From contig CM075103.1 of the NCBI GenBank assembly GCA_037576195.1, positions 14,632,001 to 14,696,000 on the forward strand: DNA of 64,000 nucleotides. The letters are read 5' to 3'. The translations under genes and the position numbers were made by a program. Positions 53,101-64,000 of this stretch are shown here, in pieces. The DNA is from Phytoseiulus persimilis. Taxonomy: Eukaryota > Arthropoda > Arachnida > Mesostigmata > Phytoseiidae. Under the pieces are notes generated by a model. That model was given only the letters and a program-made list of their open reading frames with translations. It was not told the DNA's origin and ran no database searches. Every line of letters starts with the position of its first letter. Positions within the stretch are counted from its first letter, which is position 1.

Positions 53101-56100
53101 ATGCAATCTCGAAATTTCCGGAAGTTTGCGCGCCGCGACTGAACTGACCTCAGTCGAAAACGACACCACGGAGCCCTCCTGTGCTCCTCTCCGAACCCAG
53201 TCCCGTTCTTCAGCGTCATCGTTTCAGCTACAGTATTTTTTCAGCAAAAATCATCTTCGAAGTTCTCTCGACGAAACCAGTCGCAGAGGAGCCCTCCTGA
53301 GCTGAGTATCCGCGTTGTCCTGTGCGAGATTCAGCGCTCAATCAAAACTGCTGCGGATGTGATTCAGATGAAGACAATCATTTCGACGGTTCATTTCATG
53401 ACGATTCGTTCAAACATTGATTGGTTGAGTGGCCCATGTAAATGTTAATGACGTGAATCCTGATTGAAGACCGCCACGCCGTGCTGCGCCCGAGCTCGTT
53501 CTGGCGGATCACTTTCAGATGAACGAGAATGAGTCGAACGTGATTTCTCGGCGATTGACCGAATATTCTCGCTTCTGTTCCTCGGTGAAAACGATACAAT
53601 AGAGACGAGTCTCTTCTGGAACCGTAAACCGACACAATGGACCTTCGTCAAAACTGATTCCGCTCCACGCACGATTCGAAAGTTTTCAAGAACATAAAGG
53701 TGCTTCGAAATTATTTACGAGAACTTTCTTTCTCCAGGTAAATCGTCGTTCCGACGAAGCTTCCCAGTATCTGAATTCGGTCGCTCCCGAGGTGTTTTCG
53801 GAAAAACGAAACTTGGTGAAGTCGTGTTCCTGTCGAAGGCTCCATCCTCGAGGGTCCTCGAGAACGGATGAGGTTGAGATTTGAGTTGAAATCCGAGCGA
53901 GAGAAAATGCAAATTTTCATGAGCAATGGCGTCGAGCGAACGCGCGGACATGTTCACTCGCAGCGCTCAAGTGTTGTGTTCCTCTCCCGGTAGATTGCTG
54001 GTGATCATGTGCAGCGCCAATGACCACACTCGCGGCGAGGCTGGAGATCCTTTGTGTGGATCTCCCCAGAGCAAGCAACGACGAAACTCGGGAGAATTCG
54101 TGTAAATTCAGCGTGGCGTCCGCGTAGGAGGGCGACTTCATTCAAGAGTTTCAAGGACGATTCATCTTCGAGCAAGTGAGCACACTGGCAGGCCAGCGAC
54201 AGAAAATCTCTCGGAAATCGTTTTGAAATTCTTCGACGAATGCAAATGATCGTTGATTGTCTCGGTTCGCGTCACTCAATCGCTCACTAGCTGCTCTCCC
54301 AATTAACACCCTCGCTGGTCCGAAATACGCAGATGATTCAATGAAAGGCGGCTCTCGACTCGTTCTTCACTGAAGATTCGAGAAGATCATCCCATTTGCT
54401 CCGATAACCGCGACAATGTGAGAACTCTCCATTTTGCTGAAAACGACGCCGCTCAAGCGAAGAGTTCCGCGGGAGAAGCACTCCACTCGGAAGGAGCATG
54501 ATACCCGTTTGCTTTCCAATTGAGAGATAATCCTTGACAAATGAGCTCATTCGAGAATATCGAGGAATACAGGGCCATGCGCTCCAATCGGAGGCAGCAC
54601 GGTACTGTCATCGGATCCAGGAACTTCCTGTCTGAGCCCAAGTCTCGAAGACAGATCAGCGGTGTACGTGCACACTCGCACAGCCAAATCGTCACGAATC
54701 TGAGGTGCTCACCGCCGTATGGTACTTCGACCGTCCGCCGTAGTAGATCTCTCAGACCGACAAGCCTTCGGTGCCTAACTCTCTACGTGATGCGTCAGGA
54801 GACTTGAGTGTCACCGTTTGATCCTTTTCTGTCGGAGAAGAACAAGATTGAGAGGCGTTTCGTTGGACGTTTCCAAGCTTCGATAAAATCTGAGAAGGTC
54901 CCTTGCTTATCGCGTCAAGTGGCTTCAAGAAGAGGGCGTTGTCATCGTCGGTATTGTCCGTTAGTCTCCCCGGACAAAGACTGAGTGTAATGAAACCCAA
55001 ACCTTGAATTCTTCGGAAGAAACTCTACCTACCGGTAAGCATGTGCCTGTTTGATTCTCGGCCAGAACTTGCACGCAAGTCAAACGCGAGCGTTAGGCTA
55101 TGAGGGAAGGCCTTCTCCTTCCCGAGAGTTTCACCGTTTCCTCGCTATAACGTTGACGGGAAACCCGCCTGAGTTCGATCGTATCACGGCCCTCTAGGAA
55201 TTATGACGCGGATGCTTGAACGGACCACGATCGTAGAACACGGGCGTGAATAAGGCCGCCTCTACGCCAAGGAACCGTTCTATGCATCCCTGGAATTGTC
55301 TCATCCTTGTGCGCAGCGTGGATGACTAAAGCCCCGCGGTTCCCAGAACTCTTGAGAAAGATGGAGCAAACTTGCCTAATGCAAATATTGCAGATTCGGG
55401 AAGGGGGTGTCAAGCGAATGACTCATCATCGTTGTACATCGGAAGCGGCAGGCTACTTTGCCGAGTCTGGTTACACCGCTGAGCAGCGAAGTGGTCAATG
55501 CCAAGCTCAACCCACTCAAGTTCCTGACGGCGGCTCTCACCCGGCGACTCGTGGTCCTGTGCGAGAGTCGGAAACTTTGCTTCGCGGACCCAAACGAGTC
55601 TGAAGTTCATTCCGGGTTTCTCCAGGAAGTAATTCCTCCGGTTTGTTTTCTGGATGGCACGACAATGCTGTTCAAATTACCATTTGTGTGGTCTCCCTGT
55701 GTCAGGACATCCGAAACACTTCAAACTAAAACACATCATCGACAACATCTTCAAGGCGCTGACTGAAACGCAGCAGGGGTGAAGAGCTGCCACGGCTGCG
55801 GCGTGCTCTTGTGTTTCATTTTTTTTTCTTCTGAAAAACACATCTGATTCTTCTATTTGCAAAACGAATTTTTCAAACGGCAATGTGTTATCTCCCCAGT
55901 CGTCATATTCGATACCGCGGTTTCCGACATCACTGTTTTCGACAGGTAGATTCCAAAGGAACAAAACAGCTAAATGACCTGTCCACGACGTCACCAACTT
56001 CACGGCGGTAAGCGTACCGTACGTCTTTCGACCACCGACCGCCGACGAAAGGAATCTGTACGTGCGGGAACATCGCTATCGGCTGCCGCAGCGCGTACGA

Positions 56101-59100
56101 TGAAGCTGTGCTCGGCTGCAAAACTTGAAGTTTTGCACCGCGAACCTCGAAAACTGCGTCGTTCACACTCAGTCGAACGTCCTCAGGTTCGAATCCCTCA
56201 GTGATCGGGGTGAGCGGAGATCGTTTGGACAAGCAGTCATTCGGAGGTCGACGTTCATCACTGCGCGGTGAGAACTCATAAACTTTGACGGAGGTGTGAA
56301 AACTAAAACCTGATGCAGAAAAGAAGAACCCGAGGAAGCTAAGCTCCCTTCCCGTGTCGCGAGGGTCGTAAAAATCCGCTTTCGTCTCGTGTGGTCCACG
56401 AAGTCCTGGGTCAACCTACCGGCTCGAGTCAGTCTGTGAATCTTCTTCCTCCACGGCGATTTCATCCCATATCCACTCTCTTTGCGAAGGTGGCAATTTT
56501 CGCCTTTCGGCCTTCTTCCAAGAAGAGGCAAAACAGCAAAGTTCCAACACCTCCTCAATGGAGGTCAGCCGATGACAGTTGCCATGAACGGGGGCTCTGT
56601 GGGGTGGGGGACGGCTCCTCTCCACTCGGTGACATCGCTGGCCGCAGGGTCGAGCTCGAAAGTAGGCTCCACGCCGGCCTGGACATCAACCTTGCTGAAG
56701 AAGCCAGTTTGGCCTTCTGAGGGCATATCAGCCGTCGATGAAGCCAGACGAAGTACACACCGATAAATGATTGCTGCGAACTCTCGCTCGCAGGAGGCGG
56801 GTATCACTCGTTGATCTGGACGTCTCCCACATCGCATACGCGTTGTGGAGAGCCTCCGCAGGATCGATTTCGGGATCCGTTCTCCCTCGTGGAGCTTTGC
56901 AGTCGCGATCGTTACAGGGACCCTCCATGATTTTGCCCAGGAACAGGTTATTTATTCAAGTTCTCCTGCTCAGCGAAGGAACGATAAACTCAATCGGTAC
57001 CTTCGAGTCAAGAGTCGGGGAGTACGAAACAGCCAGAGTCTGCTCGATGGGAGACAGCCTCGACGACGCAGCTTTCCGAAGGTCGCTCGCCTGTGGAAAG
57101 TACCATTTTGCGTGCAACACCCCGGGCTTTGTGATGCTGGATTTCGCGGATTCAAGACCAATACAGCGTGACCAACCGACTCTTCTTCCCTTACACTCGC
57201 CGTGGACATGAGATATTGTTTGACTTGACCGATGTGAATGGCACGTAGTGCTAAGTCCGATCGTTGGCGTGGGATGCTTGATGGTATCACAACCCGTCGA
57301 TTGGTAGTCAGTCTGAGCCAGTCCGTTGGCCGGCCAACCATCTAGCCAGCCTGTCAGTATCTCAGTGAAGTATAGAATCGCGTGATTACCGCGTACGTTA
57401 CGCGCCCGTTTGTTAAATTGATCGATTCTGCAACGGCGGTTTCCAACGCTACGGCCACGTCTATCGGAACAAGGTCCGCCTTCGCTTCGGCTCCGCTCGC
57501 GCGTTCCGAGGAATATATCGCGAAGGTAATTTCGGTTTTGGAGGATTTCTGATTCCCGCGTTGACAGAGCCTCCTTCAGCGGAATTCTTTCTCAAACGAA
57601 CGATGTGATGCATGAGTCCTTTGTGAGGCATGGGGCAGAGCCGCATACGATGCGAGCTTCGAGCCAATTGGCCGCATGCGCATCGTTCATGGGAAACAAG
57701 GTCGCTCCCGCGTAAGAACAAAGGGACGATTTGTAATTTTCTCCGATTGCCTCAGCCTCGATTTTTTAACGAAATTCCATCTACGGCTCGAGGTATTCAG
57801 GCGACCACACGAACCGGAGACCGATCGGGCGCGAACGACTCGGAATTCGACCGCAGAGATACCAGCCGAAGTGGATCTCACTCATTCCGAGCACATCTTC
57901 AACTGCAACTGGTGCTGATCACTTCCGATCTCGATCTTTGTTCATGCTCCTCGCGATTCGCGAATTCCCTCACCGAAGAGACTCTGCACCCGGAGAGGGA
58001 TTTCTATTTGCGAGGAGCCAAGAACTATTCGATCCGGATCCCAAGCTGTTTGCGGAATCAGAACGCCTCAAGGGGAGCTGACTCGGACCCAGACCGAGTC
58101 ATGCTCTCGCGACGGCATGAAGGGGGCCACTCGGGGATTTCAGACGCGAAATATAGAAATACCGTTCTCAATAGCATTCAGCAACTATCCCAGGGTTTGT
58201 ATGTTTATGACTCGAATTTACGCTGCGCTGTCATCAATCAAGCCCTGCGTTTGGTCGACAAACAGACGTCCGTTATCATCGCAGTCGTCAACAACGTCGC
58301 TATGCTTTGCTTCTTGCGATTTCGACCATAATGATAACAGATTGCGACGGATCAATAGTGCCGCGGACTTGCGTTCGCTTGCGAACTGCTATGTACGGTC
58401 TGAAGCATGCTGGATGTGGCGTGCGCGAGCGTTGACATCGAATGCCGGCGGTCATTGCTGGTTCGCGAGGTCAGTACCGGAGTCCGATTCATCGCGCACA
58501 AAGGAGCAGAACGAGTGGATCGGAGTGCTGTGGATCGCTGGCATCGATCATAACGCGGATCCGCTCTCCGGCGGAACGATTTGAAACCCTCCCTTTGATC
58601 TCGCTCTCTGGATATTTTTTCATTTGTTCCCCCCACATTCGGAGCTCATCTCTCCTCACAGAAGTACGGGTACAAAATGCTGCTTTGGAACATTCGTCCC
58701 GGTCATCACCTAAAGGAACGACAGCCCATGCCAGTGTTTACTGTTTACGAAGCATACTTCTAGTGCGAGTGGATCGTGGGAGTCGACTTGGGTCGCCATA
58801 CATACCGCGACTGCCAGGCATCCCCCGATTTCTGAGAATCGTTTTTGAATTTCCAATTGAAGATCAGCTGCCTGCCCGACAATGCCGCTTCGAGTTTGAG
58901 CTCATTAGAAAAACCATATTTTTTACGCTTAGCGTGCGCATATGCACCGACGCCGCGTTTCGGAAAACACCACAAATCAACCCGGTGAATCATCGCGAAG
59001 TCGCGCCGTATTCGATAACGGACGGCAACGAAACTGATTCAGAAAACGAAACACACGCCTACGATGAAGCTGCTCGATTTTCGTTGTATGATGATTCCAT

Positions 59101-62100
59101 TGAGTGAATTCGAAACTTTCCAAGAACACATCGATGCCAGCCACACGTCCGCACGCGGCGGCGACGATGTCGTTGAAGAAGGAACAACCAAGTCTGGAAT
59201 GACGAACGGAAAACACGTTGAACAAGATAGGTGTGTCCTTTTTCCTGAATATCGATTCCTGCTATCCCTGCCTGAGTCAACGATTGGGTGAAGTTCCATT
59301 CGGAAGTCTCGAAGAAAACGACCGTTGTCAAAACGGAGAGAAGTCATTCGCGGAACAGCCCCCCGCCGTTCTGTTGTGAACCAGACGAAGAATTGGCCTA
59401 GGCACCAGAATCTTTGGTTAGCTGGCGGATCCGTTTTCTCGGTTAATTTTTTCTCGCGACTCAATTCGGGGTAGACTTCCAGTGAACGACATCTCGGGTC
59501 CCGTTTCTCCATCATCGCCGAAAAGTTTTCCGGCGGAATAGCTGGTCGATCCCGAGGATCTTAACGGATACTTGGGTGCGATTCCATCGACATCGGTCGC
59601 CGTCTTCCTCGTTCAGTTCACAATACGTTCATTGAGCAGAACACTGTCAAGTCGACATTTCCAGGTTCTGAACGCTCAGCCCCAGTGTCAAGAACCTCGC
59701 GATTCGATAGCACGTGTCGGCAAAACTCACGCTACCGAGGCTTCGGGTGTTCCGATCTCCGGGATCTTCGATCCAATAGAAAGTTCCCAGCCGCAGCTTG
59801 CATTCGGAGACGGTTTCGAGAGGGTTTGGCCCTGAGAAGTTCGAGGATTTCGACCTCGATCCTACAGGTGTTCGGCGATCACAGACGATCGGATAAAACG
59901 CCCACGGGTCTGCAGAGTCGTATCCGCCAAGCGGTGGTGTTTATAACTCGGGGGGAAGGAGGAGGATTGACTACAACGTCGACGGAGCAGAAAACGAAGA
60001 CGACCATGTCCGCTGCGGAGACAAGCTGCGGAAGACCACGACCCGTTTAACGCAGCGTAGTTGGGGAAATCGCAATCGAGATGATGCGGCATCAAAAACA
60101 CGGACGGCTCGAACCGGCGACAACGTTATCGAGCCGAACGGAAATTTGATTCTTCCAATCCTGATCGTACTTTCAGGAACAGCAACACGAGCGGCATCCA
60201 TGAGTGCGGCAATAAGTGGAATCGCTGAAACACTGACCCGCTTCGAGTCAAACGAATGTGCAGAACGGAGCACGTGGTTATGTTTCTAAACGAACAGACG
60301 GCGGTCGGTCCGCTGCTTGGAACTCACGCCGCCCCGGCATCGTGAACGATCACGGCCGGATCGACCGACGAGCTTGAAAAAAATCACCGAGAAATTTCCA
60401 GAAAATCTCATCGTGAGGGGAACCTGTGGTCCCAAGGAGGCTGGCCCTCTTTCAGGAGGACTCGCATGGGAGTAATCATTGTAACTCCCGCGGAATGCGC
60501 CCAAAGACTATATACTCGCCTCCCGAGACTTGATTTGAGGTTCCGCCCAGCCGAAAATCGTTCCATTCAGGTTTCGCCTTCCATGGGGTACCGAAAGAAG
60601 GAGTTGAAGCCGCTGGGAAGCCGAGAAAACTTCGCTTCTATCACGAATCAACCTGAATGCGGTCTCGGCTGTCCGGTCACGGGCCAAGACTACATTTTGG
60701 GCGACAACACTGTATCGATCATTTGCCAGCCTCGCCCCACAAATACGATACGCATTGTCCGCGTTTATCGCAATCTTTTTTTGTGATTCAATCGAAGGCC
60801 CAGGTAAAAATCGCGACCAGTTCACGGTCAGGAAGGAAGCTCCACAAATGATCTCTCGCCCTCCATCGAAGAGGCTTCTCAGTTCAGTGATCCGCTCTAA
60901 GCATGATCCAGATTACACATCCGTTGAGCGCCCAACGTGAAAACTGCCATTGCTCGAAAATATTGATTGGTCACGTGACAGAGGACGCGATTTCGAAATC
61001 GATCAACCGCGCTCGGCTCATTGAAAACTCACAGATAACGTCAGCGTGTCTGTCCCGTGACGTTACGGTCATATGGCCGTCTGTCTGTCGTCCGGTTGAT
61101 CTATTCGTTTGTAAGGCCTGAGCCCAGGAACATCTCACACCTAATCACCCGATGGAGAAACCTTGCCTGGATCGGATCTGACTGAGGCTGAAATCGCACA
61201 AGAAAGCGCTCGGATCGCGTTCTGGAACCCAACGACAGGACGGTTTCATAGAAAAAGCTCTCCACCAGGTGGGGGCGCTCCTTGGTCCTAATGACCAAGG
61301 AGTGACATTTGGATTGGATCTCTGGCGGCTGCGACCGTTGCGGTTGTTAAAGTGGCTTGTGGCCAGCCATCGGGTGAGCTCTTGAAGACGTATGACTCAT
61401 CAGAATGACGTCTGCCAGCTTCCGAGCTCGTCTGCTTTGCCCACAGACAACACACAAAGCCAACTCGATGCTATCTCGTTAGGAGAGGAATAGTGGCTAT
61501 CGATCCAAGTATCAATCTCGACTACAGAGTTCGCCGATCACGCAGCTCGGTGCTGCTTGACTTCCCAGCATCGTTCGTCGAACGCTTTCCTGGTTCGCCG
61601 GCTGGAGACACTAAAAATAGCTCGAAAGCTCCCCGTCACTGCGGCAAATGCGAAACCCCTCCAAACGCATGGCGGTCCCGATGATTCGCAGCGGTTTCTC
61701 GAGAGGTAGTCTCGCGAAAAACTGCGAAACTTCCTCCTCTCTCCCTCTTTTTTCCCGCAGAGCGACGTGACCTTGGTTCCGGGAGACCGCGGAGTTCGAA
61801 AAACTCTTTGCTTTCCTGGACTCCTTTCTTTCCGACCTCAGAAACTCTTCGAAATCGAATCATGATTGTTGTGAAAGAATATGAAGCCATGGATGTAGGA
61901 ACATTGACCGCTGCCGTCGTCAGAACGAGATAAGGAGAGATACTCGGCGAAAGGCGTCGGAGAGATTCCATGTTCGCGTACGCGGTGACTGCGCGCCCTC
62001 CGTGTTGTCAAAAAGGTTCGACTGTTGGCAGAGTGGAAGAGGGTTGGACGGTCGGCCCTAAGATCGGCTGGAAGGTTAGCGCACTGGAAGACGCTTCGCA

Positions 62101-64000
62101 TCGTCTAAGGACCTGCACTGCAGTGTCAGAGGGGCCCCGGGTCCCACAAGTCGTGTCGTACTGTCCCGTTCTCCGAGATTGAATGTCTGGATGACTCGCT
62201 CGTCGTTCCGTCGGTCGGTCGGTCGGTCGGTCGGGCGCTTGCTTGGTTAACAGAAGGGCCATTCACCTTTCCGCGCTTCCACTCCATCCAGGTAGAGTTC
62301 AACTCCCTCGAGGCTTTCGCATCTCGGCTCTTCTCTGAGCGATCCCTGTTTTGACACTGCTAATGTCGTCCTCCGAGCCGAGTCCAGAACAGACGAGCGC
62401 CGCGGTCACCGCCGGAGGCATCAAGGGCTGGGTTGTTGCTGTTGGTTGGAACCCGGTGGGTCGTCGAACACGGAACGCTCCTCGGGTCGTTCGGTTGGAC
62501 CGGGCGGAGTTGTCGAAAGAGATCGACGAGCCGGACTCTCTTCCAACCTATACGACGCCGATGGAGGGCAGGAGTTCCACGCCACGCCGACACCACCTGG
62601 CAGAAGGTGATCTCGTTAGATATTGGGATAATGTGTGTATTGTCCGAACAGACCACACGCGGCAGAGATCCGCAGACGCGATCGATTCTCACAGGGAGAT
62701 TATTTATCGGCGGCAGTTCGTTCCCGAGGCTCGGTCCGATCCGGCGCCAGAATGCGCTCCAGCTTGAACTCACGCCAGCTACTCCGCGGTGGACAGTGAA
62801 TTTCCGGGCTCCGGCAGTTCTGTCTTGGTGCGGCCGGGGCAGGACTCTGTTGTCGAAGACATTCGTCTTCAGAGTAGCTTCCACAGGATTGAGGGGAGGT
62901 GATTGTACGAAGTCCGCCGTCAGTTGTCGCTTATCAGATACGCTTCGCTGACGTAGCGCTTGAAATTTCGTTTGGCCCGTGCAATTTCTTCCCGCGGAAC
63001 GAACGCCTACGTTTCGAAAACCGCTCAACGATTGGTTCTCTGTCGATTGGCGCGCTTTGAAGTGGCCGTAGAACCTCCGACCTCCGATGTCGTTCCAGTT
63101 TCAACTTCTGCCGTCCCGCGGAAACCTCAGTCGGACGCGCGATGTCGAACACCGCTTCGCCTCCCAAACGATTTTTTTTCGTCCGAATCGGCACAAAAAA
63201 ATTCTTCTCCGCAGAGCCGGAGAACCGGTCCGTGGTCGACCTCGAATCATCGTGCACGTAGAGTTCTCGCCACTTCTGGGCACAAAACCCCGAGTCCCTC
63301 CCCAGGTTCGGGAAAATTCTTCGGATTGTAACTTTGTATCCACTCTGCTTTCGCGCGGCTGCGATAACGTTGACGAGCGGTGATGGAAACGGGTAGGGGA
63401 GACGGACTTCATCGTGACGTGTCCGACGCCGGGGAAAGCTCGGGATTCCATTTCGTTCTTTCTCTGTGCGAACATAATTCCGCGTGAAATTCGTGCCGTC
63501 CATGTTCGTCTTCCATTTGATTAGTCCACAAGCCGATTCGCCTCGAGCTCCTGAAACGAACGCTGTCCACGGTGATGCTGCCAATCGAATCAAGCGAAAA
63601 TGAGAAAACCGTAAAGTCTGTTCCCAGAACATGAGCCCTGAACGAGACAATGTGAAGGCGACGATGGACCACGTCAGACTCTCAGAGATATCGAGAGCGT
63701 CAAAAGTCGTGAAACGAACAAAGGCCTCGAGTCGTAAAATGCAGAAACACGAGCTTGCTCTGTCGGAACTGAAGAGCTCCACTCGATAGAGGGCAGCCAC
63801 GGCGAGGGCGTTTTACGTCGGAATCTTCATCGACAGTTGTCCAACTGAACGTAACAGGCCATGAATCGTCCTTGGCGAGATCTCTATCGGCGAACGAACG
63901 AACGAAACGACTCACATCGGAGATGCGGACGCGATTTCTGGTCACGTTCACTATGTGTTTACTCGGAACTATCCTCTCGAAGCCTCCCCGTATACCAATC
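50141..64000. other. Stretch of about 13.9 kb without a defensible gene
   Basis: Long single frames occur at 51218-52090 (+, 290 codons), 57630-58331 (+, 233), 58442-59107 (+, 221), 63028-62360 (-, 222) and 63800-62934 (-, 288). Their translations are Arg/Ser-rich, low in ordered motifs and overlapped by other open frames. None shows a recognisable domain. Between 51.49 and 51.75 kb a different plus-strand frame reads more like protein (PFIEGYPILYVGIPQGTM). No RNA gene was seen. Genes with small exons may be hidden here. Confidence 0.4.
62211..62234. repeat. (TCGG)6 microsatellite
   Basis: Six perfect tandem copies of TCGG are visible directly. No function is implied. Confidence 0.9.

Noticed and set aside
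55377..55630. Possible exon with SLVTPLSSEVVNAKLNPLKF
   Set aside because: Two plus-strand frames are open over the same bases, both with similar quality, and no phase-consistent partners were found.
56180..56210. A tRNA-like internal B box (GGTTCGAATCC)
   Set aside because: The flanking bases do not form the five-base-pair T stem, and no acceptor stem, D arm or anticodon arm is found at the right distance upstream.
55930..56232. A protein-like minus-strand frame (GFEPEDVRLSVNDAVFEVRG)
   Set aside because: The composition is plausible, but there is no recognisable domain, no splice context and no neighbouring exon. It contains a short palindrome that affects the reading. Not strong enough to list as a gene.
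57630..59107. Two consecutive plus-strand frames of 233 and 221 codons
   Set aside because: Their translations lack ordered motifs, they are in different frames without plausible junctions, and they are overlapped by minus-strand frames.
62934..63800. A 288-codon minus-strand open frame
   Set aside because: Arg/Ser/Phe-rich with no motif, overlapped by other open frames on both strands and with no promoter or splice support. Treated as chance.

Overview
The window is eukaryotic nuclear DNA. Its genes are split by many short introns (mostly 50-150 bases, GT...AG), use AATAAA poly(A) signals, and include replication-dependent histone genes that end in the metazoan histone stem-loop. The H2B N-terminus ([13 protein letters not shown]), a lipocalin, an SF1 with an RS-rich head and two zinc knuckles, and the compact gene structure suggest an arthropod, probably a chelicerate and perhaps a mite. 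The species assignment is inference.

Layout. Bases 1-13,400 hold no gene I can defend. From 13.4 to 21 kb come a secreted lipocalin (5 exons, +), two minus-strand models of unknown function (one membrane, one nuclear-looking), RRS1 (5 exons, +, ribosome assembly) and eIF1A (4 exons, +, start-codon scanning). From 21.5 to 25.9 kb lie two tandem plus-strand models: a weak one made of very small exons, and a better one encoding a long Ser/Lys/Arg-rich disordered protein. At 26.0-29.9 kb is a complete core-histone quartet in two head-to-head pairs (H2A<- ->H2B and H3<- ->H4), each gene followed by its stem-loop; H1 is absent. At 31.5-35.5 kb a six-exon minus-strand gene encodes a 1,045-residue LRR-Ig transmembrane receptor. 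It has a large cysteine-rich block inside the Ig domain and a cytoplasmic run of about 22-residue repeats. Bases 35.6-42.7 kb are gene-empty but contain homopolymers and a 384-bp non-autonomous DNA transposon with long inverted repeats and an 8-bp target duplication. At 42.7-46.0 kb is SF1 (branch-point-binding splicing factor, 7 exons, +), and at 47.2-47.8 kb NDUFC2 (complex I, 2 exons, -). From 48 to 64 kb I find only one weak two-exon fragment.

The genes are housekeeping functions (chromatin, splicing, ribosome assembly, translation initiation, respiration) mixed with extracellular and receptor genes. I see no operon-like or shared-pathway grouping apart from the histones. No CRISPR, prokaryotic, viral, tRNA or rRNA feature was found. 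Exon boundaries were inferred by eye from splice consensus, reading phase and remembered family similarity; no search was run.
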